Source: Eumeta japonica
Lineage: Eukaryota > Arthropoda > Insecta > Lepidoptera > Psychidae
NCBI GenBank assembly: GCA_005406025.1
Contig: BGZK01000288.1
Location: 62,001 to 126,000 of the forward strand
Direction: 5' to 3'
Length of the DNA stretch: 64,000 nt
Position numbers and translations under genes: made by a program. Positions 28,501-43,500 of the stretch are shown piece after piece (the stretch's first letter is position 1; every line of letters begins with the position of its first letter). The notes under the pieces were generated by a model, which was not told the DNA's origin, did not search any database, and saw only the letters and a list, made by a program, of their open reading frames with translations.

Positions 28501-31500
28501 TATATTCATAAAAGATTTTAACTATCCTTGAAAACATAAAAGAATATAACTGACACTAGTAGAAGCAAGAAACGGGATAAGAAGCAGGAATTTGAAGGAA
28601 AGAAGAAAGATCACCAACTCAGTTCTTCAATAAAATTGTTAAGTACTGTGTTGATAGTCCAGAGATACTTGAGAAAATTAAGTTTTTAGTTAGTAACTAA
28701 AAGAGAGAACAGGCTTATTGAAGTAACACAGACTTTCTGGTTTTTATCCGGTATGGTCAAAGGTCGAATATCTTCAAAACGGTGAATGAATATACAATCT
28801 ACCTAAATTACTTAGGAAACACTTATGATTTATTTAAAAGGAAAGTGAATGCTATTGCGAGAGACACTCATTAATAAATATTGTTACATGAAAATATATA
28901 TGTAAAAGTTAATGATGTTATTTTTTTAGCATTCAGTTTTAATTTGTTATTAAATTTTTAATATTTGCAGTTGTCACCGACGAACGCAAGCGATCGCGTG
29001 ATAGTCACCCGTCGAGATGATCAACCTCTTGTTCGAAGTGGCGCGGGCTTCAGACAACTATTGTTAAATCTGGGCCCAGATAATTGTTTATTATTACTTG
29101 CACTGGCTATCACAGAGCAAAAAATACTCATACACTCTCTAAGGTTGTAACAGTTTATTAATTTATGCGAAATGTAATTATTATATAATCATACAATCAA
29201 CAAAGTAGTGTTTTTATTAAAAAAAAAAAAATATATATATATATGTATACATACATATGTTGCTTTTTGCTATGTAATATTTGCTTAACTTTAATCATTT
29301 CTCATTATTAGATTATATGAAGGGTGTTCAATAAATTCTCAGTATTGATATGGAAACAACAAAATGCACATGTAACTTATTTATGCTTCTACATAGTCCC
29401 CCTAGATTAGAGATCTATTAATAATTTTTTTATAAAGCCATTTATAGAAACTTTCCATTTTATTTGTGAAAATGTTCGTTTACAGCTTTCTTTAGTGCTT
29501 CATTGTGAGCATAAGATCCCTTTGGAGATTTTTTTTAGATTTGTCAATAGTAAGACTACTCTCTATTTTCAAATCTAAAAGATCTCCAATCACAGTTCCG
29601 CACCTGGACTGTAGAGTTGGTGATGCATGATTTGAAACATATAGTCACACGCGGCAGCCTTTACTATCTGAGCATTACCATATAGAAGCAGCACCTTTGA
29701 TCAATTTTCCTCTCCTTTATCTTAATGGCTGCTTTTAATTGGCATAGTATGTTGTATGGACACTTTTATAGTTTGTTAGCAATGTCCCCTAATAATCCCA
29801 AAACATGGTGACCATTACTTTCCCAGCTGAAGGACAGATCTCGAAATTTTATGATAAGCTGTTTCTTTTATATACCATTGTGTCAACTCTTGCTCACTTT
29901 CGGGCTCATGATTATGAAACCAGGTGTTATCTTCAACAACAATGCTTTTGGTGACTGCATCTGGATTTTTTTCATATAGCTCTCAACATTCCACAAATGC
30001 TTTATTCTAATCACTTGTTATATGTCAACTTCTGTACTGTACCAGTAGAAAGACCAACTCTTTCACCTATCGATTTAATCTTCATTTGACGGCCCCTTCC
30101 AATATAATTTTACCATTTTTCTTATAATTTCTTGTGAAAAGTCTTCCACAGGCTGGTCAACACGAGGGGTGTCTCCAATGCTCTTGTTTTCCCGCGTTTA
30201 AATTAAATCTAGCACTTTTGTGTAGTGATAACAAAGAAGGCATACTTAACCAAACAGTATTCATTTCCTTTTTAATGCATTTTTGATTTTTACCTTGTCT
30301 GATCAAGAATTTTATAACAACACAATTGCCTATTTTCATCAAAAGTGTGAAATTGCTCATATTAAATACATAAAATGGTGTTTATGTTCAATATTCACAG
30401 AAAAGTAAATGGTTTCTCTTAAACTTTTTTTATATCTTATAATTGTGTATGAGCAATACTGAAAAGTGTACAAAAAGAGATCGGATCACGACTATACCAA
30501 GAATTTACTGAATGTCCCTTCTACAAGATGTATATTTGGTTATTAGTTGTGTTCCATATATAGATATGGAACACAACATGCAACATCCATCTTTAAATTT
30601 CAATTATATGTAATGTCTTTATTTTTCAGGCCTGACACACTGACAGCAGTTTCTGAAGCTGTATCATCATTATTGTTCCCATTTAAATGGCAGTGTCCTT
30701 ACATACCATTATGCCCCTTGGGTAAGAGAACAAAGAATATGTATTGTATTGTGTTGTTTTATTTGACAAACTAATTTTTCTATTTATTTTTTTTAGGTTT
30801 GGCTGAAGTTTTACATGCACCTTTACCATATTTAATAGGAGTCGATTCTAGATTTTTTGATCTCTATGAACCACCGCCTGATGTTACTTGTGTGGATTTA
30901 GATACAAATAATATTACCGTATGTAATTGTATAATATTATTATTCTCGTTCTTCAAAAGTATGTCAGCTTGCTAACGGTTATCATTCTAAAAGAAAGGCT
31001 TTCAACTGTCCTTGGTACATGTCAATAAAATTACTGCATAGTAGTTATGAATTATTACATAAAACTTTGTAATTATATTATTTGTTTGAATAAAAATATG
31101 AATAATTTGGTCTTGTCATTGACCATAAATATGGATAATGTTTTTATTTGGAGATAGTTAAATAAAAATATTATTCTGTAATATTAAATTTTATAAATAT
31201 TGACCACTTTGAAATTTTTCAGGTGTGTGAATCACAACGCCATATATCAATAAAAATTTTGCCTAAAAGACAAGCAAGAGTTTTAAGACAAAAATTGGAT
31301 ATTCTATACAGCAAAATTCGACCAGGAATGTTGGGTATGTAAATATGTACTTTATTTGTAAACAATGTTAATTTTAAACAATTTTCAATTATCTTAAATA
31401 TGTGAAATGTTTTCAGCATCACCTGTTCATCAGTCGAGTTCACAGTATAATGGAGAACCAACGACAAGTTTAGATAGAGATTTTCAAAAGAGAAAGAAAG

Positions 31501-34500
31501 AGGTACCAAACATATAAGTTAATTTTGCCCAATGTTAGTAGATATTAATATGGTTATTTTTATGAAGTAATATGTACAGAATATTTTTCTAACAGTATAG
31601 TAAGCTGGAGCTATAATGGACATTAATACTTCTTACGAATTTCGTTTTTGTACTGCTATTTATAGATTTTTATATTATTCCAGCAAGCACTCGAATTAGA
31701 GATCCAAGAAGCATTTTTAAGGTTTATGGCTCAAACTTTAAAAGGCTACCGCAGCTATCTGGTCCCTATCACGAAAGCACCAACAGTTGGAACGACTGAC
31801 CCACACGCCTTGTTTCACATGGAAGCTTTCTTAGCGTCTAGAGAAAAGGTATTTTGTGCAATCGATATTTTATTATCATAGCTTTTCGATTTCCCATGAT
31901 GTTAATCAATCTCATTCGATTCCAGACTCAACAACGTTTTTTCGCTTTGATGATGAATACCCAAATGTTCACGCGTTTTATTGAGGAACGTTCTTTTGTT
32001 TGTGATGTAGAACAGGGCCTGCCTTACTTTGATGAGTGTATAGAAAGAGTGTCAGTTAGTGATGAACCTTTGCTAGAGCTAGACAACACTGTTTCCGAAA
32101 GAACAGTGTTTGTGCTACCACCCGACCCACCAAGTCCAGGTAAATAAAAATTTAGCTTCCTGCTAATGAAATTGATAATTTTCATAAAATTCGAGAAGAG
32201 ATTTGGTTTCAGGCCGATTTCCAAAATTCGAGTTTTCAATAAATGTTAACATTTTGAGGTCCTAAGAAATTTTTCTTAAAATTTTCAGAGGGATGTCCTT
32301 ATGTGTACATGTGCGTGTGCATATGAGACTGTGTGCGTTTGTGTGTATATAAACTTTCAATGTGTTTTCAATGAATACATTGATTGAAATTGGATTTATC
32401 GCATTTCAAAGGAAGGTCGGCCAGTTAGATTATGAGAAATCTCAAAAATGTAACTGAAGATGCCACAGTGATAAACTATTAATTTGCAAAGGAGCGTAGC
32501 GCCCACACCCGATGCACCGCAGTGCTGTGTATTAAAACACATAGCGTCTGCTTATTTTGTAATGTCATATGTGACAATGTTTCATTTAAAAAAAAGCTAT
32601 GACTAATTTCAAAGGATGAAATTGGAATTTTAGTGTTTTTGTATAGATTGTAGAAAATTTGTATGTAAAATGTATATCTCTGTTTTAAAAGAGGTATTTT
32701 TTAATATACATAGATAGAAAGAAATAGAAATATTTTTTTTCTTTTATAAAAATTAATGAATCCTGTAATGGCAATAAACGTATTAAAGTCAATAACATGA
32801 AGAATCAGATCACCAAAGATCACTTTCACCTTTTTTTGTATTGTCTGAGACAAATTGCGATCCCTACCACAAAATTTCCAATTTTTTACCTTAACAAATG
32901 ATTTTCTTCATTATTTTTATATTATGCCACTGACCATTTCTAAAGTCTAATCAGCGCTTTTCGTAATGAACCTACATCAAATGCTATAAGTGAGTTCCAA
33001 ATAGATTCGTTTGTTAAGGTACATTGTCAATGGGAAATTTTCATAAAAGGGTTTTTCCAGTACTACTTATATTTACAACTGATCGATCTTTAGAATTCAA
33101 ATACATGTAATGGGTTTTTATGAAGAACACTAGTAATTTAAATCTAGCTTAAAAGTAACTAAATGATTTTGATATTGCACCTAGAAAACAGTATGAAGTG
33201 TTTGAATGGGCCTGCAAGCAAAGGTCCAATTGTGGCCTAAATTTTTTAAAATTATATAGGAAGATATGTAAATAAATAAAGTATTTTCTATCCACACAGG
33301 AATGGAAATTTAGGACTTACATATTTTATAAAAAAAGCTTTTTTACCGTTTCATCCATGTGGACTTTTTATATAATAATAATAATAATAATATATTTTTC
33401 AATGTTTTTTTGTATATGTATTGCTGTTTTATATTTATAAAAGTTTAAACAGCTTATTTTAAATGCAACTTGTTTTATTTTTAATATTAATATATTGTGA
33501 TATCAATGTCATGCTCAGCTCCGAAATGAATACATGCATTCATATTATAGAATTATATTTAATTTGATTCCCTATGGTATTTTTGAGAGGAAATTAGATC
33601 ATTTTATTAGTTATTCTGATTCATACAATATTTTTGGTAAGATTTATGTATTTTATTGGTTTTAGGAGAAACTTATACATATGAGAAATTCGAATTGAAT
33701 TCTGCTCTGTTAATGAAGAGTTCAAATCGTGGCCGAACTGGCGCTCTCAGCATGCTTTCACCAGCTACGAGATCCACTCTAGCTTCCGCCGAATCCTTAG
33801 GTGAAGCTTCGCCTATGGCGCGACGGACTAAACAAGAGATAGCTGCCGCTCAGAGGTAACTGGCCTAAACTGAGAGTTAGGAGTTGAATTTATCTGTTAC
33901 TTCAAAGGTATCAATAACTGTCTTATGTTCTCTTTTTGTCTGTTTGTTATAAATCTGACTAATTTTTCAGTGTATTCAGGTAATAATAAATATCATAGTT
34001 CTTTTTTTATTCTACTGCTAGATGAGGTTTTCCAGTCCACAATTATTGTCTAGCCTGATTTAAAATTCAAAATTTCTTAGTGAATTCAAATACCTTTAAT
34101 CTTTAGATCTGCCTAGACTCAAGTTCAGTTCGCCATGACTTTATACTCATCAAAAAGAAAAAGCTTTTTTTGTTTTCATTAATGGCACTTCATTATCAAA
34201 TGGTACAAATCCTCTAAACTTTCTACAATGAGGTATAATCAAAACACTACTTAAACAATAATTTGATTTGTAAAGCATTACATGACCAAACTAAACACTA
34301 AATGCTCGTTTAAAGTTCTCTCTAGATAGATTAGGGACTTCAAACCATGGTATTTTCAAATTGTAACGTTTTCTACTAAATATTTTTAGTGTAAAACGTT
34401 ACTGATGTGCGGTTTTAATATATTTTATATGTTCACACAATATCTAAATTTGATCTACAATTGTGGGCTTCTAACTTTCTTCCTCTTAGGTCAAATTAGA

Positions 34501-37500
34501 AATAATAAGACCAAGAAATTGCATATGTAGTTTATTAAATTCATTGTTTTGTAATCATTTTTTCATTGCTTCTTACCCACTAATATAGACTATACTCAAC
34601 ACAATGCTTCATTATTCAATAGTTACAAAAACAAAATGATATATCAGATAAGCAATTATAATTACTTTCTTGTATTTATTATGAAAACAGATTTGTGACA
34701 AGTGACAAGATGGGATCAATATAGATTTTTACTATGTCCACGTGGATGAAGCAGCAGTAGATAATGTTATAAAAGAACTCTAAACAGCTATTTACTTCAA
34801 CTGTATTATGGTTGTATGTTATCTCAGAGGCATAAAATATTGACTATTTTATAATTTATGTAGTATATAGTGATAGAATATTTTGTATTCAACAAAAAAT
34901 ATTCAAGTAATGTGTTAGTCAAAGAATAAAAGGTGAAAAAAGCTGTGTCTCTACTTATGTATGCACATAAGAAGTTATACTTCTTTGGCATAAATAAATA
35001 AATAACAGTTTTTTTGGTAAATGCAAATTATTATTTTTTTAGGATACTCCACATTAAATTAGTTATAAAATAAATGTTATTGTACTACTTCCTGCTTGTG
35101 CTGTATTGATACTCCGTTGAATATTAACGGAAAATCGACACTTCTTTATATTTTTTATCAGAATCGTCACATTAAATTAGTTATAAAATGAGTATTTTGT
35201 ACTGCTTACTGTGTATGTTGCCCTGGTACTCAGTTAAACCAATCCTAATTATGTGTAACATCAGCGCGTTACATTCTTGAAATACACTCTGAATAGCTTT
35301 TCCTGCACCAAAAGAAGTATAACTTCAACAAATTTACATCTACTATTTTGCCTACTTGTTAAAAATGATAATGTGGTATTCCTACTGATATGCTTGATCA
35401 CAAATTATTGTTTAGGCTAGCGCGCAAAGCCTGCCAGTCTCCAGAAGCTTGGGCCAAGTGTTTACTCGGTGCGTGTTTTTCCCTCTATTTCCTTTCACTG
35501 CCATGCAGATTGATGTTGAACAGAGGTAAAGAACACGCCACCTTGCGGTACGCATATGAATTACTAGTGAGAGCAACAAAATTGAGAGTGCCCTGTGATG
35601 AGGTGAGTTCAATAATGTTTTGTTATATTTACATAGAATTTCAAAAATTATGCAATGGCTTACACATTAATGGACGGTACCCAGGAACCGATAATGTCTG
35701 CCTTTCTAGCCCGGGACCATTTATTATGGTAGAATTATGATATTGTCAACTCGGTTTCAGAACGCAAATGGGTCGGCTTGACCTGTGCAATACTTCAATA
35801 TAGGCGCGAAGTAACAGTTTCCATTAATTCGTCCAGTAAGTGAGAGTTAGGGTGGCCCACTCCCCCTCCATCGCTCCACGACCTCCCTTCATTAGCCACT
35901 GCCTTCTCCATTAGCTCATTAATTCCTCCATCAGATATCCTATTATGAATTTATATTATTGTCCACGAGGGCGGCAACGCACTGGTGACTGCACCGAAAT
36001 CGCGAATGTCCATGGGCAGCGGTGACGACCTATACTCTGGTGACTCGCATCCTCATTTGCGCCAAGATGCTATAAAAACAGTCTGTTGACCTAATAGCTA
36101 CGAAACTTCACAAAATCACCCGTTTAGCTAATTTCCTAAAAATTTCACAATATTCGATCCAGCGGTTTTGGAGTCTGTAGGGAACATACACACATCATTT
36201 TTAATATATGTTAATAGATTCTTCAGTTAAACGACTTAGTATTTTATATATGCAGGTATGTTATCGAGTAATGATGCAGCTGTGTGGTATTCATTCATTG
36301 CCTGTGTTAGCTGTTCAACTTTTATTTCTAATGAAGAGAGCTGGACTTCAGCCTAATGCCTTAACTTATGGTTATTACAATAGATGTGTGCTCGAAGCTC
36401 AATGGCCTCAAGATATGCCTAGGTAATCATTTATTAATTATTTGATATGTAGTTTAATAGTTCTAGATTAGTTATTTTAAATGATTTTTTATATATTTTA
36501 GTGACCTGATTTAGTGTTTTATGATTTTTAAAATTTCATAATCTTATGAAACCAAAACAAAAAACTTAGACAATTACATCCGTGCCTGTTTGTTGTTGAC
36601 AAACCATGGTGTAATTTGAAATTGAAGTTTTGATATTGGAGCTTAATTTAGGGGGATAAAATGTAAAGAATAATTTTTATTTGATTTTATCCAATGGGGT
36701 ATCAAATGAAAACATGTCAGTTAAGGAGTATCAAAAGGACATGATATGCTCTTTGTAATGTGTCAATTTGTTAATCCTTATGTAACCGCAACCCAAAGCA
36801 CAATTAACATTTTAACAATTAATATATTTTGCTCAATGTTCAGCCTTACTTTAGTGCACCTGTATAGCTCCGAGATTAAAAGTATACTGATTTATGTTTT
36901 TGGTGTAGATGGTGCTAGCAAATACCTAACACTAGCCTGATCCTAGTAGGTGGCGCTTGTTTTACAATGTGCTTTTTAACAAACTTAAAATAGAAACAAA
37001 AGTCATCAAAGAATTCATTACCTTCGTTGATTTTGTTTCTTTGAAGCTTATGAAAAAGTTTAATTGTGAGAAATTATTGGTTTGCATAAATCCTTTGTAT
37101 AAAAAATACCAAAGTCTTAAAGGTCGATTTATACATACTTTGTATACTATAGTCTGGAGCTTGCTTACCTTTTGACCATGAAATTTTTTGCATGTTCTTG
37201 TAAGTAATCCATTTTTATCACCAGTGGTCATTCCATCTTTTCTAAAATGGCTTGATTTCTTTACATTTCAATAGATAATTGCAAATTACTACATAAATCA
37301 TTACATTTCTTTCAGTGAGCTCGTGTGGGACCCAAGTATCGAGTTTTTCTGTGTATCTAGTTTTTTCCAAATGCATCAAAACTGTTTTGTGGTCCATCCC
37401 CAGTTATTCAATTATGTCGTAAGAACTAATATGCTGATCTTGCTCTACATTTTCCAAATTGGCATCGACTTTATTGAACCAGTTTTGTGCTACTCACACT

Positions 37501-40500
37501 GACAGTGTGAGTAGCATAAAGTGGTCCATAAAGGTCACAATTTTTTTTCGCGGCTTATGTAATAAAACTTCAAAGTGTATCGAATTACTAAATTAGACTC
37601 ACTCATTTTGGTATACAATCAACCATAAGAAAAATGGTAGGATACAGTTTTTATTTTTCATTTTTCTTTTTTTTAAATGTCATATATTTAATGGTATCAA
37701 AAGATACAAATAGCACAACTAAAGACATTTTGTTACAAATTTTTACTCATAAAAAAAAAGAAACTTTTTCCCTGATGTAAAATATATACCATATATTCCA
37801 TCATTCACAAACTTTTTTCTGGTTAACTTTAAAGGACATATTTAAATTTGTTCTCACTCCTCAATATTTTTTAAATGAGTAATTTGAAAATGCCAGTTTG
37901 TAAAACATTCTTTATGGTGTTAACTGAAATAAAATCTTAGATATGCAAATTACATTCATTGTAATGAAATAAAACATAATCAAATTGTCACTTCCTGATT
38001 CATATGTATATACAGTTGTTAATCTTTAGATATAAATATACGTGCTTCATTGTGTGAAATCACTAAGTGTGTAGATAAATTGTGCACCGTCATATAATAA
38101 TAATTGTATTGATTATTATTGTACAGCCCAATCTAATGTTTAATAGACTTTTACTGAAATAACTTTTTCCATAGTGGATCACAATTGCTCTGGAACAAAC
38201 TCCGAATAGCTGTTATGGGGGCAGCTTTATTTCGTAGAGCTGGAGCACAAAGAGAAGCTAGACGTGTCGTTGAAGCTAGTCTACAAGTCACTAATACTAC
38301 AGGTACCTTGATTAGCATGTAATATGTTATTTGAAATAATTAAACAACTATGATTAGTTTTTAATGGATGCATAATTTACTTTAGATGTTAATAAATCTG
38401 ACTGTGATACAAATCGTATTTGTGCTAATGGATAAGAAAAATTATTTTATTGAAAGATATATTAAGTAAATTCAGTATACGACCCCTTTTAACATGCATG
38501 TAAAACATCAAAAGCACAGTTAGTACTAATTTTGTAATTAGTTTCTATTAAATGCTTAGCAAAATTTGATTTGTGTACTTTGTTATTTCTCAATATTGAA
38601 ATATGCTTTTTATATCTAGTATTAAAACTAGATATAAGAGTCTCCACTCTTCTTGAGGAGAGAAGATAACCCGTGAGAAGACTGGGAGAATGCTTATATT
38701 GATAGCAGATTAAAGCATATAGATAACAGATTAAAGAATGGGACCTGTTTTCGTCAGAGTTACAACCACTGTGTGTTGTGGTGAAAATTTATGAATGTAT
38801 TTGATCAACTGAAGTAAAATTTCCTTATTGCAATAAGTATAAACAATTTTATTAATTGTGTAAAACATTTGAAATTTATGTCCATAGGTAGTGGTACTTT
38901 ACCCCGCGTACGTTCAGCGGCCGCTGTAGGCGATGGCGCGGACTTGGCGAGTTTAGCTGGGTTAGCAGCTTCTGAGCCTACTGCCAGTCGGACCAGCTTA
39001 GATTCCAGTAAGCTTTTAATTTAGATATTCTCATATGACAACTCAACTTTTGATATGTAATATTTGGTTAGATTAAATTTTTTTGGATAAGGCGGAAATG
39101 TGGAACAGGGATTAGTGTGAATCATATGCAATTTAATTTACTGTAATAATAATTGTTAGAGATGATATAAGTTGTCACTTGTAGTGCATGTGAATGACTG
39201 TTTACATTTTTCTAAATATGAAAAAAACATAAAAAAACATGATTACCTTATGAAATCAATCCTATCAATACCCACTCTAATATGTAAATATTAGTTTAGC
39301 TTGTTAGTGAAGTTAGACAATGAAGTTGTATAATGACCTTGGTAACTACTGTAAGATTTCTTTTAAACATCAATAAATTAATCATAACTTAACTTTTGCT
39401 AAACTTTTTATACAATGCCACATATTAGTTATGAACAAAAATTACACATTTAAATAAAAAATTTCAAATTTGTATTTAAATATATGTAAAAAATAACATG
39501 TTTGTAATGTGGACTCTTAAATATTTTTTTATTTATTTATCAAATTCAGATTGAGGTACTTCTAAAATGATGAAGCATAAATGTGGATTTCCTTTTGATT
39601 TGCATAAAATTCGCTTATACCATTGAAATTTCAATAAGAAGTTATATTTATATACAGCAGGAAATTGGGCTGAAGGTAACTCCAGTGCGTTTGAGGCGTT
39701 GTGCCGTCGTGGCGGGAACATAGTAAGAGCGACTAATAACACGCGGGCCCACGCGCCCGGCATTTCCACTGCTGCCGGTATACTTATATCAGGTAATTTA
39801 GCACTTGCTGATTCATATATATATGACACATGTGAAATGTTGACAAAACTACTTGCCAAAAATCAACGTCATACCTATGTTATACCTACATAATAAAAAG
39901 ATAAGGTTTAACACTTTTGCTACATTTAACATGACAGTTGGTTGTATTCAAGAAATCTAAAAGTAGAATAAATGTCGCGGTGATGCAATCCCTGCTGTAG
40001 TTTAATACAGTACTGAAGTTTAATACAGTTCTATTCCTTAACAGGTTTACCATCTAATCCTGACCTTAGTGAATCAGCTAGACCGAGAACTAATTCCTTA
40101 GAAAATGAAGATCAACCTGTTACTTGGAGTAATACTGAAAAGAGACAGGTAATTGTTAAATTGCTGAATTAACATAACTTAGAAATATAAATGATAAGTG
40201 CTTGCATTTATACAATAATATATGTTTGTGATAAAAAATAGAACAAGATTTGAGCTCCTGAAGTTTACTATGGATTTTGATCAAATTATGATCAAGGCTT
40301 GTATCATACACCAAATGTTAGTCTGCCGGTGTGAAAAATCATTCGTCTGATAACCCTTCTCATTTGTTACTAAAGACCATCGTATTATGTGCTGTATTTT
40401 TATCCTTTATTTCATTTGTAAGTCTTTCGTTTCTTTACTGAGTTTTGAAAAGTTTTGGATGTTTCAATATATTTTTCATTCTTTTACTGAAATAAAATAA

Positions 40501-43500
40501 GAATCACTTAATTCCAACAGAAAATTCCAACTTATCATTTATTTATATATAAAAAAACTCTAATTTTTTATACAAATCATGTATAAAGTTGTGGTATTAA
40601 TACAATTACAACTGTATGTTAAACATTGTATTATAGGTGCAATAAATTGATGCCTCGTTCAGTTTTTTGCATATGGCGTTTGCATGCATCGATCATTCGA
40701 TGCGGCGTGTTAGTATTTTTTTTGTAAAACGACAAAACCATGTACACTTTCGCCTGAGCAATTTATTGAATGTCAATATTAAATTTTTTGTAAAACCGGA
40801 GAGATCATTCCAAAATAAAGAATGAACTGATGCAGATGGTATTAGTTTAGGGAATTGCAATGCATTTTTCAAAGTAATTTTAGTAAAAAGTCAACAAATA
40901 CAGCGTTTGGTAATGATTAACACATTATTTCCATATCAATTATAATCATTGATCATAGTTATTAGTTAGATAGTGTTTGTCCAGCACCGGATGTGCCAAT
41001 TTTGCATAAATTCTAAATTATATGTGTAATTTAAATTGGTTATTATTATTGTACTTAGCAAGTCACTGTATAAATTTTATACTTAAAGGCTTGAAGAGAG
41101 GTTGAGCATGCGCCTAAAAGTGTTTTATCTGCATATGGACGCAAGTCTGTGATTAGGCCCTATCTGAATAGTTTCTATTAATAGATAGCAGAATAATAAT
41201 TCTAAGCAGAACCTTTATAAAATCTAGATGGGATGACTACTATGATTGCACGCTAGAGTTTTTATACAGAACGCGTTAAATATGACGTATAGAATGTTTA
41301 TAAAAATATTTAGGCATATGAAGATTTGTTGATACAATGGAACTTTTGTTTTTATTGATATCGGACAAAAAAGTTTGGTGTAATCTCTACTACAATAGCT
41401 AATATACTCCATTTTTTACTCAATTAAAACTATATTTCATAATTATTTAGACTATCCACGTGAGTCCAGAAAGTCCATCAGACCTCAGGTTGCTGACACG
41501 ATCAGAAAGTTTTGCAGGGGATGCGCAAATTGTGCAGAATCTACAGAAACTTGCTTTTGGTACTGGTAAGGTGTTTTTTTTAAAACTAAAATAAAAACCA
41601 AAAACTGAATAAGTAACAATGGCGAAATTTGTAACAATATGACAATTGTAATTACTTAATGATAAACATGTATATCATTTTAAAAAAAATTCCACTTATA
41701 TTTTATAAAATTTATTTCAAGGCGCATCAAATGCTAAATCCCGGTGTTCTAGAACTTTAAGTTTTCCTGAAGAGACAGAACGAGAAGTTAACGATAATAT
41801 CATCACAACAATCAAAACATCACCTCTTAAGTTAGTATTTCAAGTATTTTATTGAAAAAATAACTTTTGAAGTCTGGTGTTCAAAAAGTTGAACTTGAAA
41901 TATTGATCTATTCAAATAGAATCTCTCCTCGGACACCTGTACTCGCCGACGACCCGCTTGGTGCATTGAGGGAGCCTGAACCTCCTTCGGAACCTGAGCC
42001 CGTCAATGAGGAAACCCCTCCCCCGCCCAGACATGAGTTTAGCGTCAGTCCTAAGCTGTTCCATCGGCGTAGCAACTCCTTTCAAGATGAGCCTCCAGTG
42101 ACGCAAGACGGGTATATAACTTCCTGCACTGTATTTATGATGGTCTATATCAAAAGTAATGGTTAAAGTGCCATCAGACCTAGCGCCAGAAACTAGTAGA
42201 TTTGAACTGTTTTATAAAAATTATAAAACAGAAGAGCTTATGATTCCATTTGTATAAATATGGGTGAGCAGGAAAACAATATTAGTTTCTTGTTAATTTT
42301 TCTCTATTATATTAAGTAAAGTTGAAATAATTGAGAAAATTATATTTAGTGGTCCAGAGTCAATAGCAGAGCTGTAAGATTTTATAAATTACATAATTTC
42401 CAATCTGCGAATATAGAAAATAATCTACTATGTTATATTTGTATGAACAAAACGCCGCCGTGTGGTAGAGCATAGTTGAGAAATAAAATAGATTACAGGT
42501 ATGCAATATGATGCAGCCCAGATCACAGTCCACTACTATGCTCTCAATCTGACGGATCTCACTTGGACTATAGAATAATTAATAGCTACTACTAGTTGCT
42601 AGCACTTGGTCTGACTGCAGGCTGAGATCCTAAAAGTAATATACCTATGGTGAAATATGATAACGTGATTTTGATATAGCTAAAATTTCACTACCTTTTG
42701 AATTATATTAGATACTAGTTGTATCTAACGATTGTTTTGTAAATTTGATTAATTTAACCTTCGAAATCTGAAAGTAAATGGTTAACAAGCATAGGCTAGG
42801 TAGGCTAGCTCAACAATTTTACGAAGCAAGGTTACCTCGATTGGTTTCCTCTGTTGCAGGAAACTTCATAGAAGTGAAACTGTGCCAGCTGGAACTGTAT
42901 CATCGAGTTTAGCTAGCTTTGGAAACACACTAAAGTTGAGCTTTGGGTGAGTTAAATTTTATTATATTATTATAAAAAAGCTTTAGATATTATCATATAT
43001 TCGATAAGCTTAAATTGCATACCAGTCAATCGTTTTTGAAATGGGATAAAAATAATTTAAAAATTCTATTATGAAATAATGGTTTTTGTTGTTTTTTTTT
43101 ATGTTATTTTATAACCTTTAATTACATAGCTTTTCTGCTGCCCGTGCGGGATTTGACTATTTTAAGTTTTATAATAAACACATATTGAGTTCTATCAACC
43201 CTACTTCATTATTTGTTCATAATACTTTCATCTAAGTCTTCAATTGTATAAACTAAAGCGTGATATAATCTGAATTGCTTTTATATTGAAAAGTGATTAT
43301 TAAAAATAAACCATAAACCACTGGGTTTAATACATGTATCAGGTGGTGATTTCCAAAAATAAACTTGTCAATTTTGTGTTGATATTGATTTCCTTGTTAC
43401 ATTAAAATATAATAAATATATATAATTGATTTTTGGAAATCATTACCTAAATATCAAAGTGCTTATGTTTTTAAAATAAAGATGACTAATATGTAATTTA

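Noticed and set aside
39533..39859. 108-codon minus-strand open frame
   Set aside because: It is antisense to DENND4 exon 20 and reflects its codon composition.
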